Assembly: GCF_947500255.1 (NCBI RefSeq)
Contig: NZ_CANMRL010000007.1
Location: forward strand, 62,001-126,000
Reading direction: 5' to 3'
DNA: 64,000 bases
Origin: an uncultured Psychroserpens sp.
GTDB lineage: Bacteria > Bacteroidota > Bacteroidia > Flavobacteriales > Flavobacteriaceae
Shown in pieces: positions 46,748-59,614 of this stretch (position 1 is its first letter; the number at the start of each line of letters is the position of its first letter). A program made the position numbers and the translations under genes. The notes below the pieces were generated by a model. The model ran no database searches, was not told where the DNA came from, and saw only the letters and a program-made list of their open reading frames with translations.

Positions 46748-47401
46748 ATGAAATTTTTTATTGATACAGCTAACTTAGATCAAATCAAAGAAGCACAAGA
46801 TCTTGGTATTTTGGATGGTGTAACTACCAATCCGTCATTAATGGCCAAAGAAGGCATCACAGGTCATGATAATATTATGAAGCATTACGTTAATATTTGC
46901 AATATTGTTGATGGCGACGTTTCAGCTGAGGTGATTTCTACCGATTTTGAAGGCATGATTAGAGAAGGTGAAGCGCTAGCCGATCTTCACGACCAAATTG
47001 TAGTGAAATTACCAATGATTAAAGATGGTGTAAAAGCATGCAAATATTTTACAGATAAAGGTATTAAGACAAATGTAACGTTGGTGTTTTCTCCTGGTCA
47101 AGCCCTATTGGCAGCAAAAGCAGGTGCAACCTATGTGTCTCCTTTTATTGGTCGTTTGGATGATATTTCTACAGATGGCTTAAATCTTATAGCCGAAATT
47201 AGAATGATCTATGATAATTATGGTTTCGATACCGAAATATTAGCAGCCTCAGTTCGTCATACAATGCACGTAATCGATTGTGCTAAATTAGGAGCTGATG
47301 TTATGACTGGACCGTTAAGTTCGATAATGGGCTTATTAAAACATCCATTAACAGATATAGGTTTAGAGAAGTTTCTTGCAGATTATAAGAAGGGAAACTA
47401 A
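46748..47401 (+). CDS. Transaldolase / fructose-6-phosphate aldolase family protein
   Basis: The 217-residue TIM barrel has [24 protein letters not shown], a Schiff-base lysine K87 in VVKLPM, and [15 protein letters not shown]. At the position of Tyr131 of E. coli FSA the protein has F133 (SPFIGR), the residue of true transaldolases (Phe178 in TalB). A transaldolase is therefore more likely than the common label fructose-6-phosphate aldolase. It is a single gene with a terminator behind it. Confidence 0.93.
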   Translation: MKFFIDTANLDQIKEAQDLGILDGVTTNPSLMAKEGITGHDNIMKHYVNICNIVDGDVSAEVISTDFEGMIREGEALADLHDQIVVKLPMIKDGVKACKYFTDKGIKTNVTLVFSPGQALLAAKAGATYVSPFIGRLDDISTDGLNLIAEIRMIYDNYGFDTEILAASVRHTMHVIDCAKLGADVMTGPLSSIMGLLKHPLTDIGLEKFLADYKKGN

Positions 47402-47430
47402 ACAAATTTCAGAATAGAAAAAAAGATAAG

Positions 47431-47464
47431 AAACTCTTGATTTGAATTAATCAGGAGTTTTTTA
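47431..47464. terminator. Rho-independent terminator between convergent genes
   Basis: AAACTCTTGATT pairs with AATCAGGAGTTT (one G-T pair), followed by six T. It ends the transaldolase gene. The last bases run into the stop region of the thioredoxin-like gene. Confidence 0.75.
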
Positions 47465-48910
47465 TTTCAAAGTGTATTTCTTTGAGGCTTTTTTATCAGA
47501 TGCTAAAGCCTTTTCTATATGGTAGGCAATTTTATCATTTAATAAGTCGGCATTTGATTTTACAATGGTACCGTCTTTATCAACAATAATTACTTTTTGA
47601 GAATAAACAATAGCGAATGTCTTTTTGGCTTCATTTGGATTTTTGAACATATATTCATTTGCAGTAGGAAATTTTAAAAGTTCCAATGTTTTCTTCCAAG
47701 AAGCCGTATTCATATCATTGATGTTGATGGCAATAAAATTCATTTCCGGATAGTCCTTTTTGAGTTTTGTCATCATATAATGATTATTTCTATAACTCCA
47801 TTTAAAATTTGACGACCAGCAATAAATAACTGTAGGTTCATTGATTACCGAATGTAAATCCAATACATTGTTTTTAAAATCGACAATCTCTATAGTAGGA
47901 ATTGTATTTCCAGGGAATAGATTTATAGTAGAAGCGACTAGGTCACTTAAGTATTCATCATTCTTATTGTCGGTACTTTTTTCGAGAAAAGCATCTAACA
48001 TACTTTTAGATTTTTCAGCATTTGTACTGTTGAAAACAAACTCTCGAGTTGCGTACATGAGGAGATAGTTTTTGATGGTCTCATTGTGAACAACACTATC
48101 AATCATTGTAAGTTTATCGAGATTATAGTCTAAAGAATGTCTATTAAAAGCAAGATGTGAACCATCTTCATAGTATTTTTGAAGTCCTATATTTTGAAAA
48201 TACCAAAGTAAGAAGCGATTGTATGAGTACATTCCGCTAAGGCTAGCATCATTAAAATTTACATCAGTGCGATAACTGTAAAAGCCTTCTGGTAAATCTT
48301 TAAAGTGTATGAGTTGATTATTACCAAAGTAACCAAACGGGTATAGCTCTTTATAAGCATAATAATCATAATTGATACTCGCTCTTGCTATTTTAGCAAA
48401 TAAGGATGAGGTTTGATGAGACGCTAAAAATTGCTCTAAATTTTCAATTTTTTGTTGCCTTTGCATTTTAATATGAACTTCAAATTCTTCAGGCTCTAAA
48501 TGTTGAAGTTTTCTAAATTTCTTACTCTCATTTTCATCATGTAAAAATGCTTTGATAAAGTAATTGTTCTTTTTTGAACCTTCTCCAGTATATACAAGTG
48601 ACTCATCAAAATCGTTAGTATTCAATCTAAATAGAATACTGTCATTAGGTTCAATAAGTAGTGATTGATACTCACCGCCATGAGTGAATGAATATAAACC
48701 AGTTTGTAGGTTTTCTATTTTGTGGAGAAATCGATTGTTTCGATCCAAATAAATTGTATCACGCTCTTTTTCATTACAGTAAATCGTAATATAGTTGTTG
48801 TTTGGATTAATTATTTCACCACCAAAATAGGCTGTATCTCCTTTTTCAGTATTAGAATTACAACCAAAAAAAAGAGATGATATTAAGAATGTAACTAAAT
48901 ATAGTTTCAT
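47462..48910 (-). CDS. Thioredoxin-like lipoprotein lacking the CxxC
   Basis: This 482-residue protein has a lipobox ending at C17 (FFGC), an N-terminal DUF4369-like beta domain (about 25-110), a long helical middle, and a TlpA/thioredoxin-like C-terminal domain (about 340-475) with VIYCWSSNFKWS, AININD and the cis-proline region. At the redox centre, where WCxxC is expected, F369 and S372 are found, so no disulfide chemistry is possible there. The only nearby Cys is C364. It may be a binding or scaffolding member. Confidence 0.88.
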   Translation of the reverse strand: MKLYLVTFLISSLFFGCNSNTEKGDTAYFGGEIINPNNNYITIYCNEKERDTIYLDRNNRFLHKIENLQTGLYSFTHGGEYQSLLIEPNDSILFRLNTNDFDESLVYTGEGSKKNNYFIKAFLHDENESKKFRKLQHLEPEEFEVHIKMQRQQKIENLEQFLASHQTSSLFAKIARASINYDYYAYKELYPFGYFGNNQLIHFKDLPEGFYSYRTDVNFNDASLSGMYSYNRFLLWYFQNIGLQKYYEDGSHLAFNRHSLDYNLDKLTMIDSVVHNETIKNYLLMYATREFVFNSTNAEKSKSMLDAFLEKSTDNKNDEYLSDLVASTINLFPGNTIPTIEIVDFKNNVLDLHSVINEPTVIYCWSSNFKWSYRNNHYMMTKLKKDYPEMNFIAININDMNTASWKKTLELLKFPTANEYMFKNPNEAKKTFAIVYSQKVIIVDKDGTIVKSNADLLNDKIAYHIEKALASDKKASKKYTLK

Positions 48911-49048
48911 AAGTATTTAAAATCGTCGGCATTATCTATTTGCAACAAAAATAAACGTTGCGAATAGTAAGTCTTGTTAATACGTTGTTAAATGTTGATT
49001 TTACTGTAATTATGAAACGAATGAACTCATAAAATTAAGGGCTTTTAG

Positions 49049-50728
<1,680 letters not shown>

Positions 50729-50744
50729 TTGATATCAAGCTATG

Positions 50745-50981
50745 TTAAGATTTTAGTTCTTCGTTGACGCTATCAATGATGGCTTTCGCTTGTTCTAATT
50801 CTTCATCACTTACATAAAGTTCTTGGTAACCTTGTATTGAAGCACCAAATCCAGCTAATCTTCCAGATTCAGATTCGTCTTTTATAATGGCATTAATACC
50901 AGCGCTTTTTAATCTGTCTAATGCTAATTGGACAATAATGAAATTTCCTGAAAATATTTTTGTATAGGTTGTATCTGACAT
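50745..50981 (-). CDS. DUF2007-family small protein
   Basis: This 78-residue protein has the DUF2007 pattern: KIFSGNFIIVQLALDRLKSAGINAIIKDE, then ELYVSDEELEQAKAIID. The domain is thought to bind or sense a small ligand (putative signal transducer). It has no membrane segment. It is convergent with the ABC-F gene. Confidence 0.9.
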   Translation of the reverse strand: MSDTTYTKIFSGNFIIVQLALDRLKSAGINAIIKDESESGRLAGFGASIQGYQELYVSDEELEQAKAIIDSVNEELKS

Positions 50982-51100
50982 AATTTTAAATGTTATGGTT
51001 CATATATTAGTATTCTATTTAATCTATAAGTTACAAAAAATGTACCACTTGTTGAATCTTTAGATACTTAATTTAAACGTTAAAATTTTTATAATGATTA

Positions 51101-51108
51101 TATTTTTG
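51101..51108 (+). promoter_or_regulatory. Putative -7 box of an orphan small transcript
   Basis: TATTTTTG (TAnnTTTG) about 80 bases before a strong terminator, with no ORF between. No TTG -33 element at a fitting distance. Confidence 0.3.
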
Positions 51109-51113
51109 TTTAA

Positions 51114-51222
51114 TTAATTTTTAAATTTGTTAAACAAATAAAGTAATTATCGCTAGATAATATTTTGATTGATTTAGTTAGGTTGTTAAAAAGCCACGTT
51201 CGGAATGAATGTGGCTTTTTTC
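51114..51222 (+). ncRNA. Candidate small RNA before katG
   Basis: The gene-free stretch 50982-51397 holds an unusually strong terminator hairpin (51188-51221) that belongs to no annotated gene on either strand. A -7 box lies at 51101-51108. The predicted transcript is about 110 bases. No ORF is visible in it. Apart from this unit and the katG leader, I see nothing in the 416-base gap. Confidence is low because no -33 box is seen. Confidence 0.3.
51188..51221 (+). terminator. Orphan Rho-independent terminator
   Basis: AAAAAGCCACGTTC pairs with GAATGTGGCTTTTT (14 pairs with one G-T), loop of 5-6 bases, followed by six T. The nearest genes point away (DUF2007) or begin downstream (katG). Confidence 0.8.
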
Positions 51223-51319
51223 ATGTTCTCTATTTTAGTTTTATATATTGTTAGGCATAGATTATATTAATGAAAAAATCACATATTGATAAATTTTACC
51301 TATCATGATATAATTTTAA

Positions 51320-53608
<2,289 letters not shown>

Positions 53609-53629
53609 TTATAACGCTAAATTAAGAAT

Positions 53630-53657
53630 AAGGATGGGTTATTAACTCATCCTTTTT
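53630..53657 (+). terminator. Rho-independent terminator after katG
   Basis: AAGGATG pairs with CATCCTT around an 11-base loop, followed by six T. It lies between katG and the ankyrin gene, so readthrough is needed for joint transcription. Confidence 0.7.
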
Positions 53658-53675
53658 TAATTAAAATTTACTATA

Positions 53676-54149
53676 ATGAAAGATACAGATTTGTTTTTCA
53701 ATGCTATACGTGCTGGAGAACCAGATAGGCTTCAGGCCTTTTTAAATATCAATCCGCAGTTGGTCAATGCAAAAGACTCACGTGGCTTTACACCATTAAT
53801 TTTTGCAACATATTTTGATAATGAAAAAGCGACTAAAGTTTTATTAGATAATAATGCTGAAATTGATGACCAAGATGCTACAGGTAATACAGCATTAATT
53901 GGTGTTTGTTTTAAAGGGAATGAAAAATTAGCAAGAACTCTAATTCAACATGGAGCTAATATTAATGTTGTTAATAATATGGGAACGACACCATTGATAT
54001 TTGCGACAATGTATAATAAAGAAGAAATCATAAAATTGCTATTGGAGACAGGTGCTGATAAAAATATAAAAGACAATGAAGGACGAACAGCTTATGATCA
54101 TGCCGTTGAGAAAGGATTCAAAAATCTGGTCAAGCTTTTGAAAATATAA
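53676..54149 (+). CDS. Ankyrin-repeat protein next to katG
   Basis: This 157-residue cytoplasmic protein has four ankyrin repeats (about 5-150), each with the G-TPL-A pattern such as DSRGFTPLIFATYFDNEKATKVLL and ATGNTALIGVCFKGNEKLA. It lacks a signal peptide. Its place behind katG is like ankB beside katB in Pseudomonas aeruginosa, where the ankyrin protein supports catalase activity. The same role here is inferred from context. Confidence 0.9.
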   Translation: MKDTDLFFNAIRAGEPDRLQAFLNINPQLVNAKDSRGFTPLIFATYFDNEKATKVLLDNNAEIDDQDATGNTALIGVCFKGNEKLARTLIQHGANINVVNNMGTTPLIFATMYNKEEIIKLLLETGADKNIKDNEGRTAYDHAVEKGFKNLVKLLKI

Positions 54150-54161
54150 TATATTCTTAAT

Positions 54162-54196
54162 AAAAAAAAGCCACTTAGTTTAAGTAGCTTTTTTTA
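54162..54196. terminator. Bidirectional terminator between the ankyrin and peroxiredoxin genes
   Basis: AAAAAAGCcACTTA pairs with TAAGTaGCTTTTTT, with A and T runs on both sides. It sits between the convergent genes. Confidence 0.8.
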
Positions 54197-54212
54197 TAAG
54201 TGATAATGCAAT

Positions 54213-54851
54213 TTAGTTAACGTGCTTTTCTAAAAATTCTGCAACACCTTCATGAGTTGCTTGCATTCCAGTTTTTCCTTTATTCCAGTTTGCTGGACAA
54301 ACTTCACCATTCTCTTCAACAAATTGTAAAGCATCTACCATACGTAAGGCTTCATCTACATTTCTACCTAATGGTAAGTCATTTACGATTTGGTGACGTA
54401 CAATCCCTTCCTTATCAATTAAGAATAATCCACGATAAGCAATTAATTCGCCTTCAGCTTGAAGCATATCATCTTCATCATAGAAGTAATCTCCAGCTAA
54501 AACGTCATAATTTTTAGAAATCGTTTTGTTCGTATCTGCAACTAGAGGATATGTTATACCTTTAATACCTCCGTTGTTTTTATCCATCTGTAACCAACCA
54601 TAGTGTGATTGTTCTGTATCTGTTGAAACAGCTATTACTTCAGTATTTCTAGATTTGAATTCATCTAATTTTTCTTGAAATGCATGTAGTTCAGTTGGAC
54701 AAACAAATGTAAAATCTTTTGGGTAAAAGAATAAGACAACGTGTTTTTTACCAATGAATTGATCTAAAGAAAAGTTAGTTACAAATTCGCGACCGTTTAC
54801 AACCGCTTGTGCATTAAATTGAGGTGCTTTTTTTCCTACTAATACAGCCAT
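54213..54851 (-). CDS. Typical 2-Cys peroxiredoxin (AhpC/Prx1 type)
   Basis: This 212-residue peroxidase reduces hydrogen peroxide and organic peroxides. The peroxidatic C51 lies in FTFVCPTEL and the resolving C185 in GEVCPANW. The length with an extended C-terminus fits Prx1/AhpC-type enzymes that take electrons from thioredoxin. No ahpF gene is nearby. A clean -7 box lies 43 bases upstream. The gene is convergent with katG-ankyrin, forming an antioxidant group. Confidence 0.95.
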   Translation of the reverse strand: MAVLVGKKAPQFNAQAVVNGREFVTNFSLDQFIGKKHVVLFFYPKDFTFVCPTELHAFQEKLDEFKSRNTEVIAVSTDTEQSHYGWLQMDKNNGGIKGITYPLVADTNKTISKNYDVLAGDYFYDEDDMLQAEGELIAYRGLFLIDKEGIVRHQIVNDLPLGRNVDEALRMVDALQFVEENGEVCPANWNKGKTGMQATHEGVAEFLEKHVN

Positions 54852-54893
54852 TTTTTAATATGTTTTTTTTGAGTTAAATTTTAAATTTGGCTG

Positions 54894-54901
54894 CAAATAT
54901 A
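54894..54901 (-). promoter_or_regulatory. Putative -7 box of the peroxiredoxin gene
   Basis: The minus strand reads TATATTTG, a TAnnTTTG match, 43 bases before the start codon. A TTTG lies 15 bases upstream, a little short for the -33 element. Confidence 0.45.
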
Positions 54902-54958
54902 GTCAATCGAACTGTTCAAAAAAATGATGCATATCATTTAATTTTATCTCACTATAGT

Positions 54959-56635
54959 TTAGTTCAATTTACCTGAAATTTGTCTAATTTTTATTCGGAA
55001 AGCGGCAAATAATAATGTCGTGAACGGACTTAACCAGTTGAAGATAGCATACATGAAATACTGACTCACATCTACACCTAAAACTCCAGATTGGTATGCA
55101 CCACAGGTGTTCCATGGAACTAATACCGAAGTTACAGTTCCAGAATCTTCAAGAGTTCTACTTAAATTTTCAGGAGCTAAACCTCTGTCCTCATAGGCTT
55201 GCTTAAACATTTTTCCAGGGATAACAAGTGCAAGGTATTGGTCTGAAGCAATAACATTAAGCCCAAGGCAACTAATAACTGTGCTTGCAAATAATCCAAA
55301 TACTGTTGTAGCAACCGATAATAAAGCTTTGGTAATTCTAGCTAAGGCTCCAATGGCATCCATGATACCTCCAAACACCATAGCACAAACAATTAGTAAG
55401 ATAGTCCAAATCATTCCATTCATTCCACCAGAACTAAAAAGTTTTTTAAGTCGCTTAATCGTTATTAATTTGTCTAAATTTTCAGCTTTGGTCTGAATAA
55501 TAGAAGCATCTTGATAATCGGAAGAGAAAAATTCTTTTAAACTTTCAATTGTATAAAGTCCTTTTAGATCGTCATCTGAAAAAAGATTAGCTAGCCGACC
55601 TTCATCATTATTGATTCTTTCTAAATCGGTTTCAGATAAGGCTGCTAAGTATTCTTTATCAGAAATTTCAATATTTGTATCTGTAAATATAGAATTCACA
55701 ACAGTTTTGGTTGAAGAATCTGTTATTGTATCAATAAGTTTTGGTTGAAAAATAAACGCAAAAACGATAGCTAAAACTACACCAGAAGCGAGCGCGACTA
55801 AGGGTTTTGTTTTGAGTAAAATTAACCCAACTACAGCAACCGGAACCAAGAATAACCAAGGTGTAATATTGAAATAGTTATCTATTGCACCTAATATAAA
55901 TGTCGTGTCTGAACTTCCTGTAGATTCTATAGAAACGCTTATAATTCCGAAAACAATCAATGTCACAATAATTGTTGGAACCGTTGTAAAAGCCATGTAT
56001 TTTATATGCGTAAACAAATCTGTTCCAGCCATAGCAGGAGCGAGGTTTGTAGTATCACTTAAAGGAGACATTTTATCTCCAAAATAGGCGCCTGAAATAA
56101 CAGCACCAGCAATCATTCCTGGATTAATACCTAATGCTGTTCCAATACCAACAAGGGCAATACCAACAGTTGCAGAGGTTGTCCATGAGCTTCCAGTAGC
56201 AATCGAAATCACAGCGGCAATCACAACTGAAGCTGGCAAGAATATTTCTGGGCTTAACACTTGAAGACCATAATAGACCATAGCAGGAATAACACCACTA
56301 ATAAGCCAAGTGCCTGCAAGTGCTCCAACTAAAAATAAAATCATGATAGGTACAAAAACACTTTTGAGGTTTTCCCAAATTTCTTTGATCATACCTCCCA
56401 AAGTCACTTTATTAAAAAAGCCTACTGCTGCTGCAACTAGCCCTCCAAGCAATAAAATTATTTGATTAGTGTAAGTGCCAAACCACTCTTGGCTCTCAAC
56501 AAAAAAGATGTTGTAAGCAAGTAGTGCCATTAGTATAACAACAGGAATCAGAGCCTCATAGAAATTAAGTTCCTTATTTTCAACGATGTTCTGATCTTTA
56601 GCTTTAAATTCTGAGATATTATTGTCTTCGCTCAT
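54959..56635 (-). CDS. nhaC: Na+/H+ antiporter NhaC family
   Basis: This 558-residue inner-membrane protein has about 12 helices and NhaC signatures such as GSSWTTSATVGIALVGIG, GAYFGDKMSPLSDTTNLAPAMAGTDLFTHI and the C-terminal WNTCGAYQSGVLG. It exports Na+ in exchange for protons. A hydrophilic segment of about 100 residues (about 303-403, rich in D, E, S, K) is inserted before the eighth/ninth helix, which explains the greater length than most NhaC proteins. It is a single gene with no terminator seen. Confidence 0.93.
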   Translation of the reverse strand: MSEDNNISEFKAKDQNIVENKELNFYEALIPVVILMALLAYNIFFVESQEWFGTYTNQIILLLGGLVAAAVGFFNKVTLGGMIKEIWENLKSVFVPIMILFLVGALAGTWLISGVIPAMVYYGLQVLSPEIFLPASVVIAAVISIATGSSWTTSATVGIALVGIGTALGINPGMIAGAVISGAYFGDKMSPLSDTTNLAPAMAGTDLFTHIKYMAFTTVPTIIVTLIVFGIISVSIESTGSSDTTFILGAIDNYFNITPWLFLVPVAVVGLILLKTKPLVALASGVVLAIVFAFIFQPKLIDTITDSSTKTVVNSIFTDTNIEISDKEYLAALSETDLERINNDEGRLANLFSDDDLKGLYTIESLKEFFSSDYQDASIIQTKAENLDKLITIKRLKKLFSSGGMNGMIWTILLIVCAMVFGGIMDAIGALARITKALLSVATTVFGLFASTVISCLGLNVIASDQYLALVIPGKMFKQAYEDRGLAPENLSRTLEDSGTVTSVLVPWNTCGAYQSGVLGVDVSQYFMYAIFNWLSPFTTLLFAAFRIKIRQISGKLN

Positions 56636-56737
56636 TTGGTTTTAGTGACTATTTGTGCTTGTAATGTTACGATAATGTTGTCTATTCTGCAAATCATAAT
56701 TGTTCCGTACTTTTACATTTCAATTCTCAAAATGTAA

Positions 56738-57760
56738 ATGGATTCATTAACTCAGATTGTTTTAGGTGCTGCTTGCGGAGAGGCAGTTTTAGGTAAAAAA
56801 ATTGGAAATAAAGCTTTATTGTTTGGTGCTATTGGTGGAACCATTCCCGATTTGGACGTATTTATTGGAAGTCTTTTACATAACAATGAGATTGATGCCA
56901 TGTTGTTCCATAGAGGCTTTATGCATTCTATTTTGTTTTCTGTTTTGGCAGCTTTTCTGTTAGGATGGCTAGTTCATAAATTATATGATAGAGGTAAACG
57001 ATTGGATACAACGACCCAAAAAGATTGGATATCATTATTTTTCTGGTCGTTATTTACGCATCCAATTTTGGATTGCTTCACACCTTATGGCACACAGCTC
57101 TTCGCACCATTTTCAAATTACCGTGTAGCGTTTAATAATATTGCGGTGGCCGATTTACTATATACTACACCATTTTTATTATGTATGATTATTTTGATGT
57201 TTTTTAATCGACAAAATAATACACGCCGACTATGGCTTAAGCTAGGTATAGGTATAAGTTCGGCTTATATGATATTTACGATTTTTAATAAACTTCATAT
57301 TGATAATGTATTTGAGACGTCTTTAGCCGAGCAAAATATTACATATAAGCGTTTCAGTGCTCAACCTTCTATTTTGAATAATATTTTATGGTATGGCATA
57401 GCCGAAACCGAAACCGATTATCAAGTTGCTTTTTATTCATTACTGGACAAATCTAATCAGTTTTCAGAATGGAGAACTATTTCTAAAAAACGATTGTTAA
57501 ATACACGTTATGATAGTGATATAGAATATTTGTCATGGTTTAGTAACCATTATTATAATGTTCAGGAACTAGACAATGGAGAGTTTATATATAATGACCT
57601 AAGATATCCTTTGGTAAAAACACGTGAAGGTTATAAATCTGTTTTTAATTTAAAACTTTACGAGTCTGAAGGACGTTTAGATATGAAACCTTTTGAACCA
57701 GAAATGGAGGATTTTAGTTTTACCATGTCAGCACTTTGGGAACGACTCAAAGGAAAATAA
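56738..57760 (+). CDS. YdjM-like inner-membrane metal-dependent hydrolase
   Basis: This 340-residue protein has the YdjM/DUF457 pattern: MDSLTQIVLGAACGEAVLGKK, GGTIPDLDVF, the metal-ligand HRGFMHSILFS, and THPILDCFTPYGTQ, with several helices in the first half and a soluble C-terminal domain. Homologues are annotated as membrane-bound metal-dependent hydrolases, often induced by DNA damage in E. coli; the substrate is unknown. Confidence 0.92.
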   Translation: MDSLTQIVLGAACGEAVLGKKIGNKALLFGAIGGTIPDLDVFIGSLLHNNEIDAMLFHRGFMHSILFSVLAAFLLGWLVHKLYDRGKRLDTTTQKDWISLFFWSLFTHPILDCFTPYGTQLFAPFSNYRVAFNNIAVADLLYTTPFLLCMIILMFFNRQNNTRRLWLKLGIGISSAYMIFTIFNKLHIDNVFETSLAEQNITYKRFSAQPSILNNILWYGIAETETDYQVAFYSLLDKSNQFSEWRTISKKRLLNTRYDSDIEYLSWFSNHYYNVQELDNGEFIYNDLRYPLVKTREGYKSVFNLKLYESEGRLDMKPFEPEMEDFSFTMSALWERLKGK

Positions 57761-57933
57761 TTACGATGTATTAAACTGTTTTCACCCGTCTTTAATGAAA
57801 GATTTGTACTTAGTATCAGCACTTTGTCGGATTTTCCTATCCTTTAAACATTGAAATTTACTTTATATCGAATTGTTGTGACCTTCATTAATTATGGTGT
57901 CCAAATAGTAACAATAATTAATTAGCTATCAGT

Positions 57934-58191
57934 ATGTTACCCACTTTATATTTAGATTCTTTTAAACAATACGATTATGATTCTCAAATACGTTTATTGA
58001 ATTGGAAACTAAAAAAGAACTTAGAAACATTGATATTTCTTTCAGAATTAGAATCTCGATATCAAGAAGAGAATACCTTGCCTTCGGTTATTCAAGAATA
58101 TTATGACCTAAAGAAAGATGTACAAAGTAAAACAGTAGAGTTATCTAATGAATTAGCTTACTACAAATCTTTACAAACTAAATGTGCCTAA
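57934..58191 (+). CDS. Small helical protein of unknown function
   Basis: This 85-residue protein is predicted to be all-helical: two amphipathic helices (SQIRLLNWKLKKNLETLIFLSELESRY and EYYDLKKDVQSKTVELSNEL region) that could pair as a coiled coil. No signal peptide or known domain. It is isolated between the YdjM gene and the PLP-enzyme gene, with 173 bases upstream in which I see no gene. Confidence 0.7.
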   Translation: MLPTLYLDSFKQYDYDSQIRLLNWKLKKNLETLIFLSELESRYQEENTLPSVIQEYYDLKKDVQSKTVELSNELAYYKSLQTKCA

Positions 58192-58212
58192 AAATGACTG
58201 GATTGAAGTAGA

Positions 58213-59427
58213 CTATACTAATTCAGGAATTAGAATGTTTAGTTCAATCATACAGCTCTTCATAATTTGGTAAGTACGCTCAATATCGGCATCTAAACCA
58301 ATTGAGAAACGTATTAAGCCATCACTTAATCCCATTTCCTTTTGCTCTTCTTCAGGAATTTCAGAAGATGTTGAGCTTCCTGGAGCCGAGAATAGTGTTT
58401 TATAAAACCCTAAGCTTACGGCAAGATAACCAAGGTTCTTCTCTTGCATCATTTCCATGAGCTCATTAGCTTTATCTAAGCTCCCAACATCAATGGTTAA
58501 CATACCTCCATAACCATATTTTTCATTCATCATTGACTTAAATAACTCATGAGATGGATGTGAAGCCAATCCTGGATACACGGTTTTTAGTCCATCTTGT
58601 TCAAATTTTTCTGCAAGATATGTAGCATTATAGCTATGCTGTTGCATACGGATATGTAATGTTCTTAAGTTTTTTAATACTGAAGATGCGCGTAAACTAT
58701 CCATTGTTGATCCTAGTAACATTGAGGCGCCATCATTAACATTTCTTAAATCATCGATGAATTCTTGAGTACCACATACCACTCCGCCAACGGTATCACT
58801 AGACCCATTAATAAATTTAGTCAAACTGTGTATCACCACATCTGCTCCTAATTTAGCTGGAGAAATAGACAAAGGAGAAAAGGTGTTATCGACTACAAGT
58901 TTTAAATTATGACGTTTAGCAATCTCTGCAAGTCCTTTTATATCTGCAACTTCTAATAATGGGTTACTTACAGATTCGCAGTATAATACTTTCGTGTTTT
59001 TAGTGATTGCTGACTCTACAATATCCAGTTTTGTGATGTCTACAAAAGAGGTTTCAATACCAAATCGAGGTGTAAAATTTTTAAGAAAAGCATAGGTGCC
59101 ACCATAAATTGTTCTACTAGATACGATATGGTCTCCAGCTCCACAAAGTTGCATTAATACAGGTGTTATAGCTCCCATTCCTGAAGCTGAAACATTAGCA
59201 GTTTCGGTACCCTCCATTGCAGCTAAAGCTTCACCTAAATATAAATTGGAAGGTGAGGAGTGACGTGAATATAAATAACAACCATCTGCATTACCTTCAA
59301 ATGTATCGAACATCGTTTTTGCAGATAAAAATGTATAAGTAGATGAATCTGATATGGAAGGATTAACACCTCCAAATTCACCAAAATATTGTAAGTCTTG
59401 AATGTTGTTAGCTGGTTTAAAAGCCAT
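58213..59427 (-). CDS. Cys/Met-metabolism PLP enzyme (methionine gamma-lyase-like)
   Basis: This 404-residue enzyme belongs to the cystathionine gamma-synthase/methionine gamma-lyase family: Y/R motif in YLYSRHSSPS, the PLP lysine K204 in SLTKFINGSSD, and the C-terminal RFSIGLD. It is divergent from an Lrp/AsnC regulator, as mdeA is from mdeR in Pseudomonas putida, so a role in methionine catabolism is likely. However the cysteine typical of methionine gamma-lyases (YGCTF) is replaced by glycine (YGGTYAFL), so another trans-sulfuration activity is possible. Confidence 0.9.
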   Translation of the reverse strand: MAFKPANNIQDLQYFGEFGGVNPSISDSSTYTFLSAKTMFDTFEGNADGCYLYSRHSSPSNLYLGEALAAMEGTETANVSASGMGAITPVLMQLCGAGDHIVSSRTIYGGTYAFLKNFTPRFGIETSFVDITKLDIVESAITKNTKVLYCESVSNPLLEVADIKGLAEIAKRHNLKLVVDNTFSPLSISPAKLGADVVIHSLTKFINGSSDTVGGVVCGTQEFIDDLRNVNDGASMLLGSTMDSLRASSVLKNLRTLHIRMQQHSYNATYLAEKFEQDGLKTVYPGLASHPSHELFKSMMNEKYGYGGMLTIDVGSLDKANELMEMMQEKNLGYLAVSLGFYKTLFSAPGSSTSSEIPEEEQKEMGLSDGLIRFSIGLDADIERTYQIMKSCMIELNILIPELV

Positions 59428-59561
59428 TAGAGTATCGTTTAGTTGGCTAAATATAATCGAAGCCTAGTTTATATGACATCAAAAGTCGTTCTATTTAGAT
59501 TATATATCAATGATTAAAGTCATATTTAGAAAATAAAACTATATAATTGCCATTTAATAGT

Positions 59562-59569
59562 TATTTTTG
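59562..59569 (+). promoter_or_regulatory. Putative -7 box of the Lrp-family gene
   Basis: TATTTTTG (TAnnTTTG), 46 bases before the ATG at 59615, in the region shared with the divergent PLP enzyme gene. No -33 element at normal spacing. Confidence 0.4.
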
Positions 59570-59614
59570 TTTAGGTTATTGAGTTTCGATTTACAAAACT
59601 GAAAATTTTTCAAA

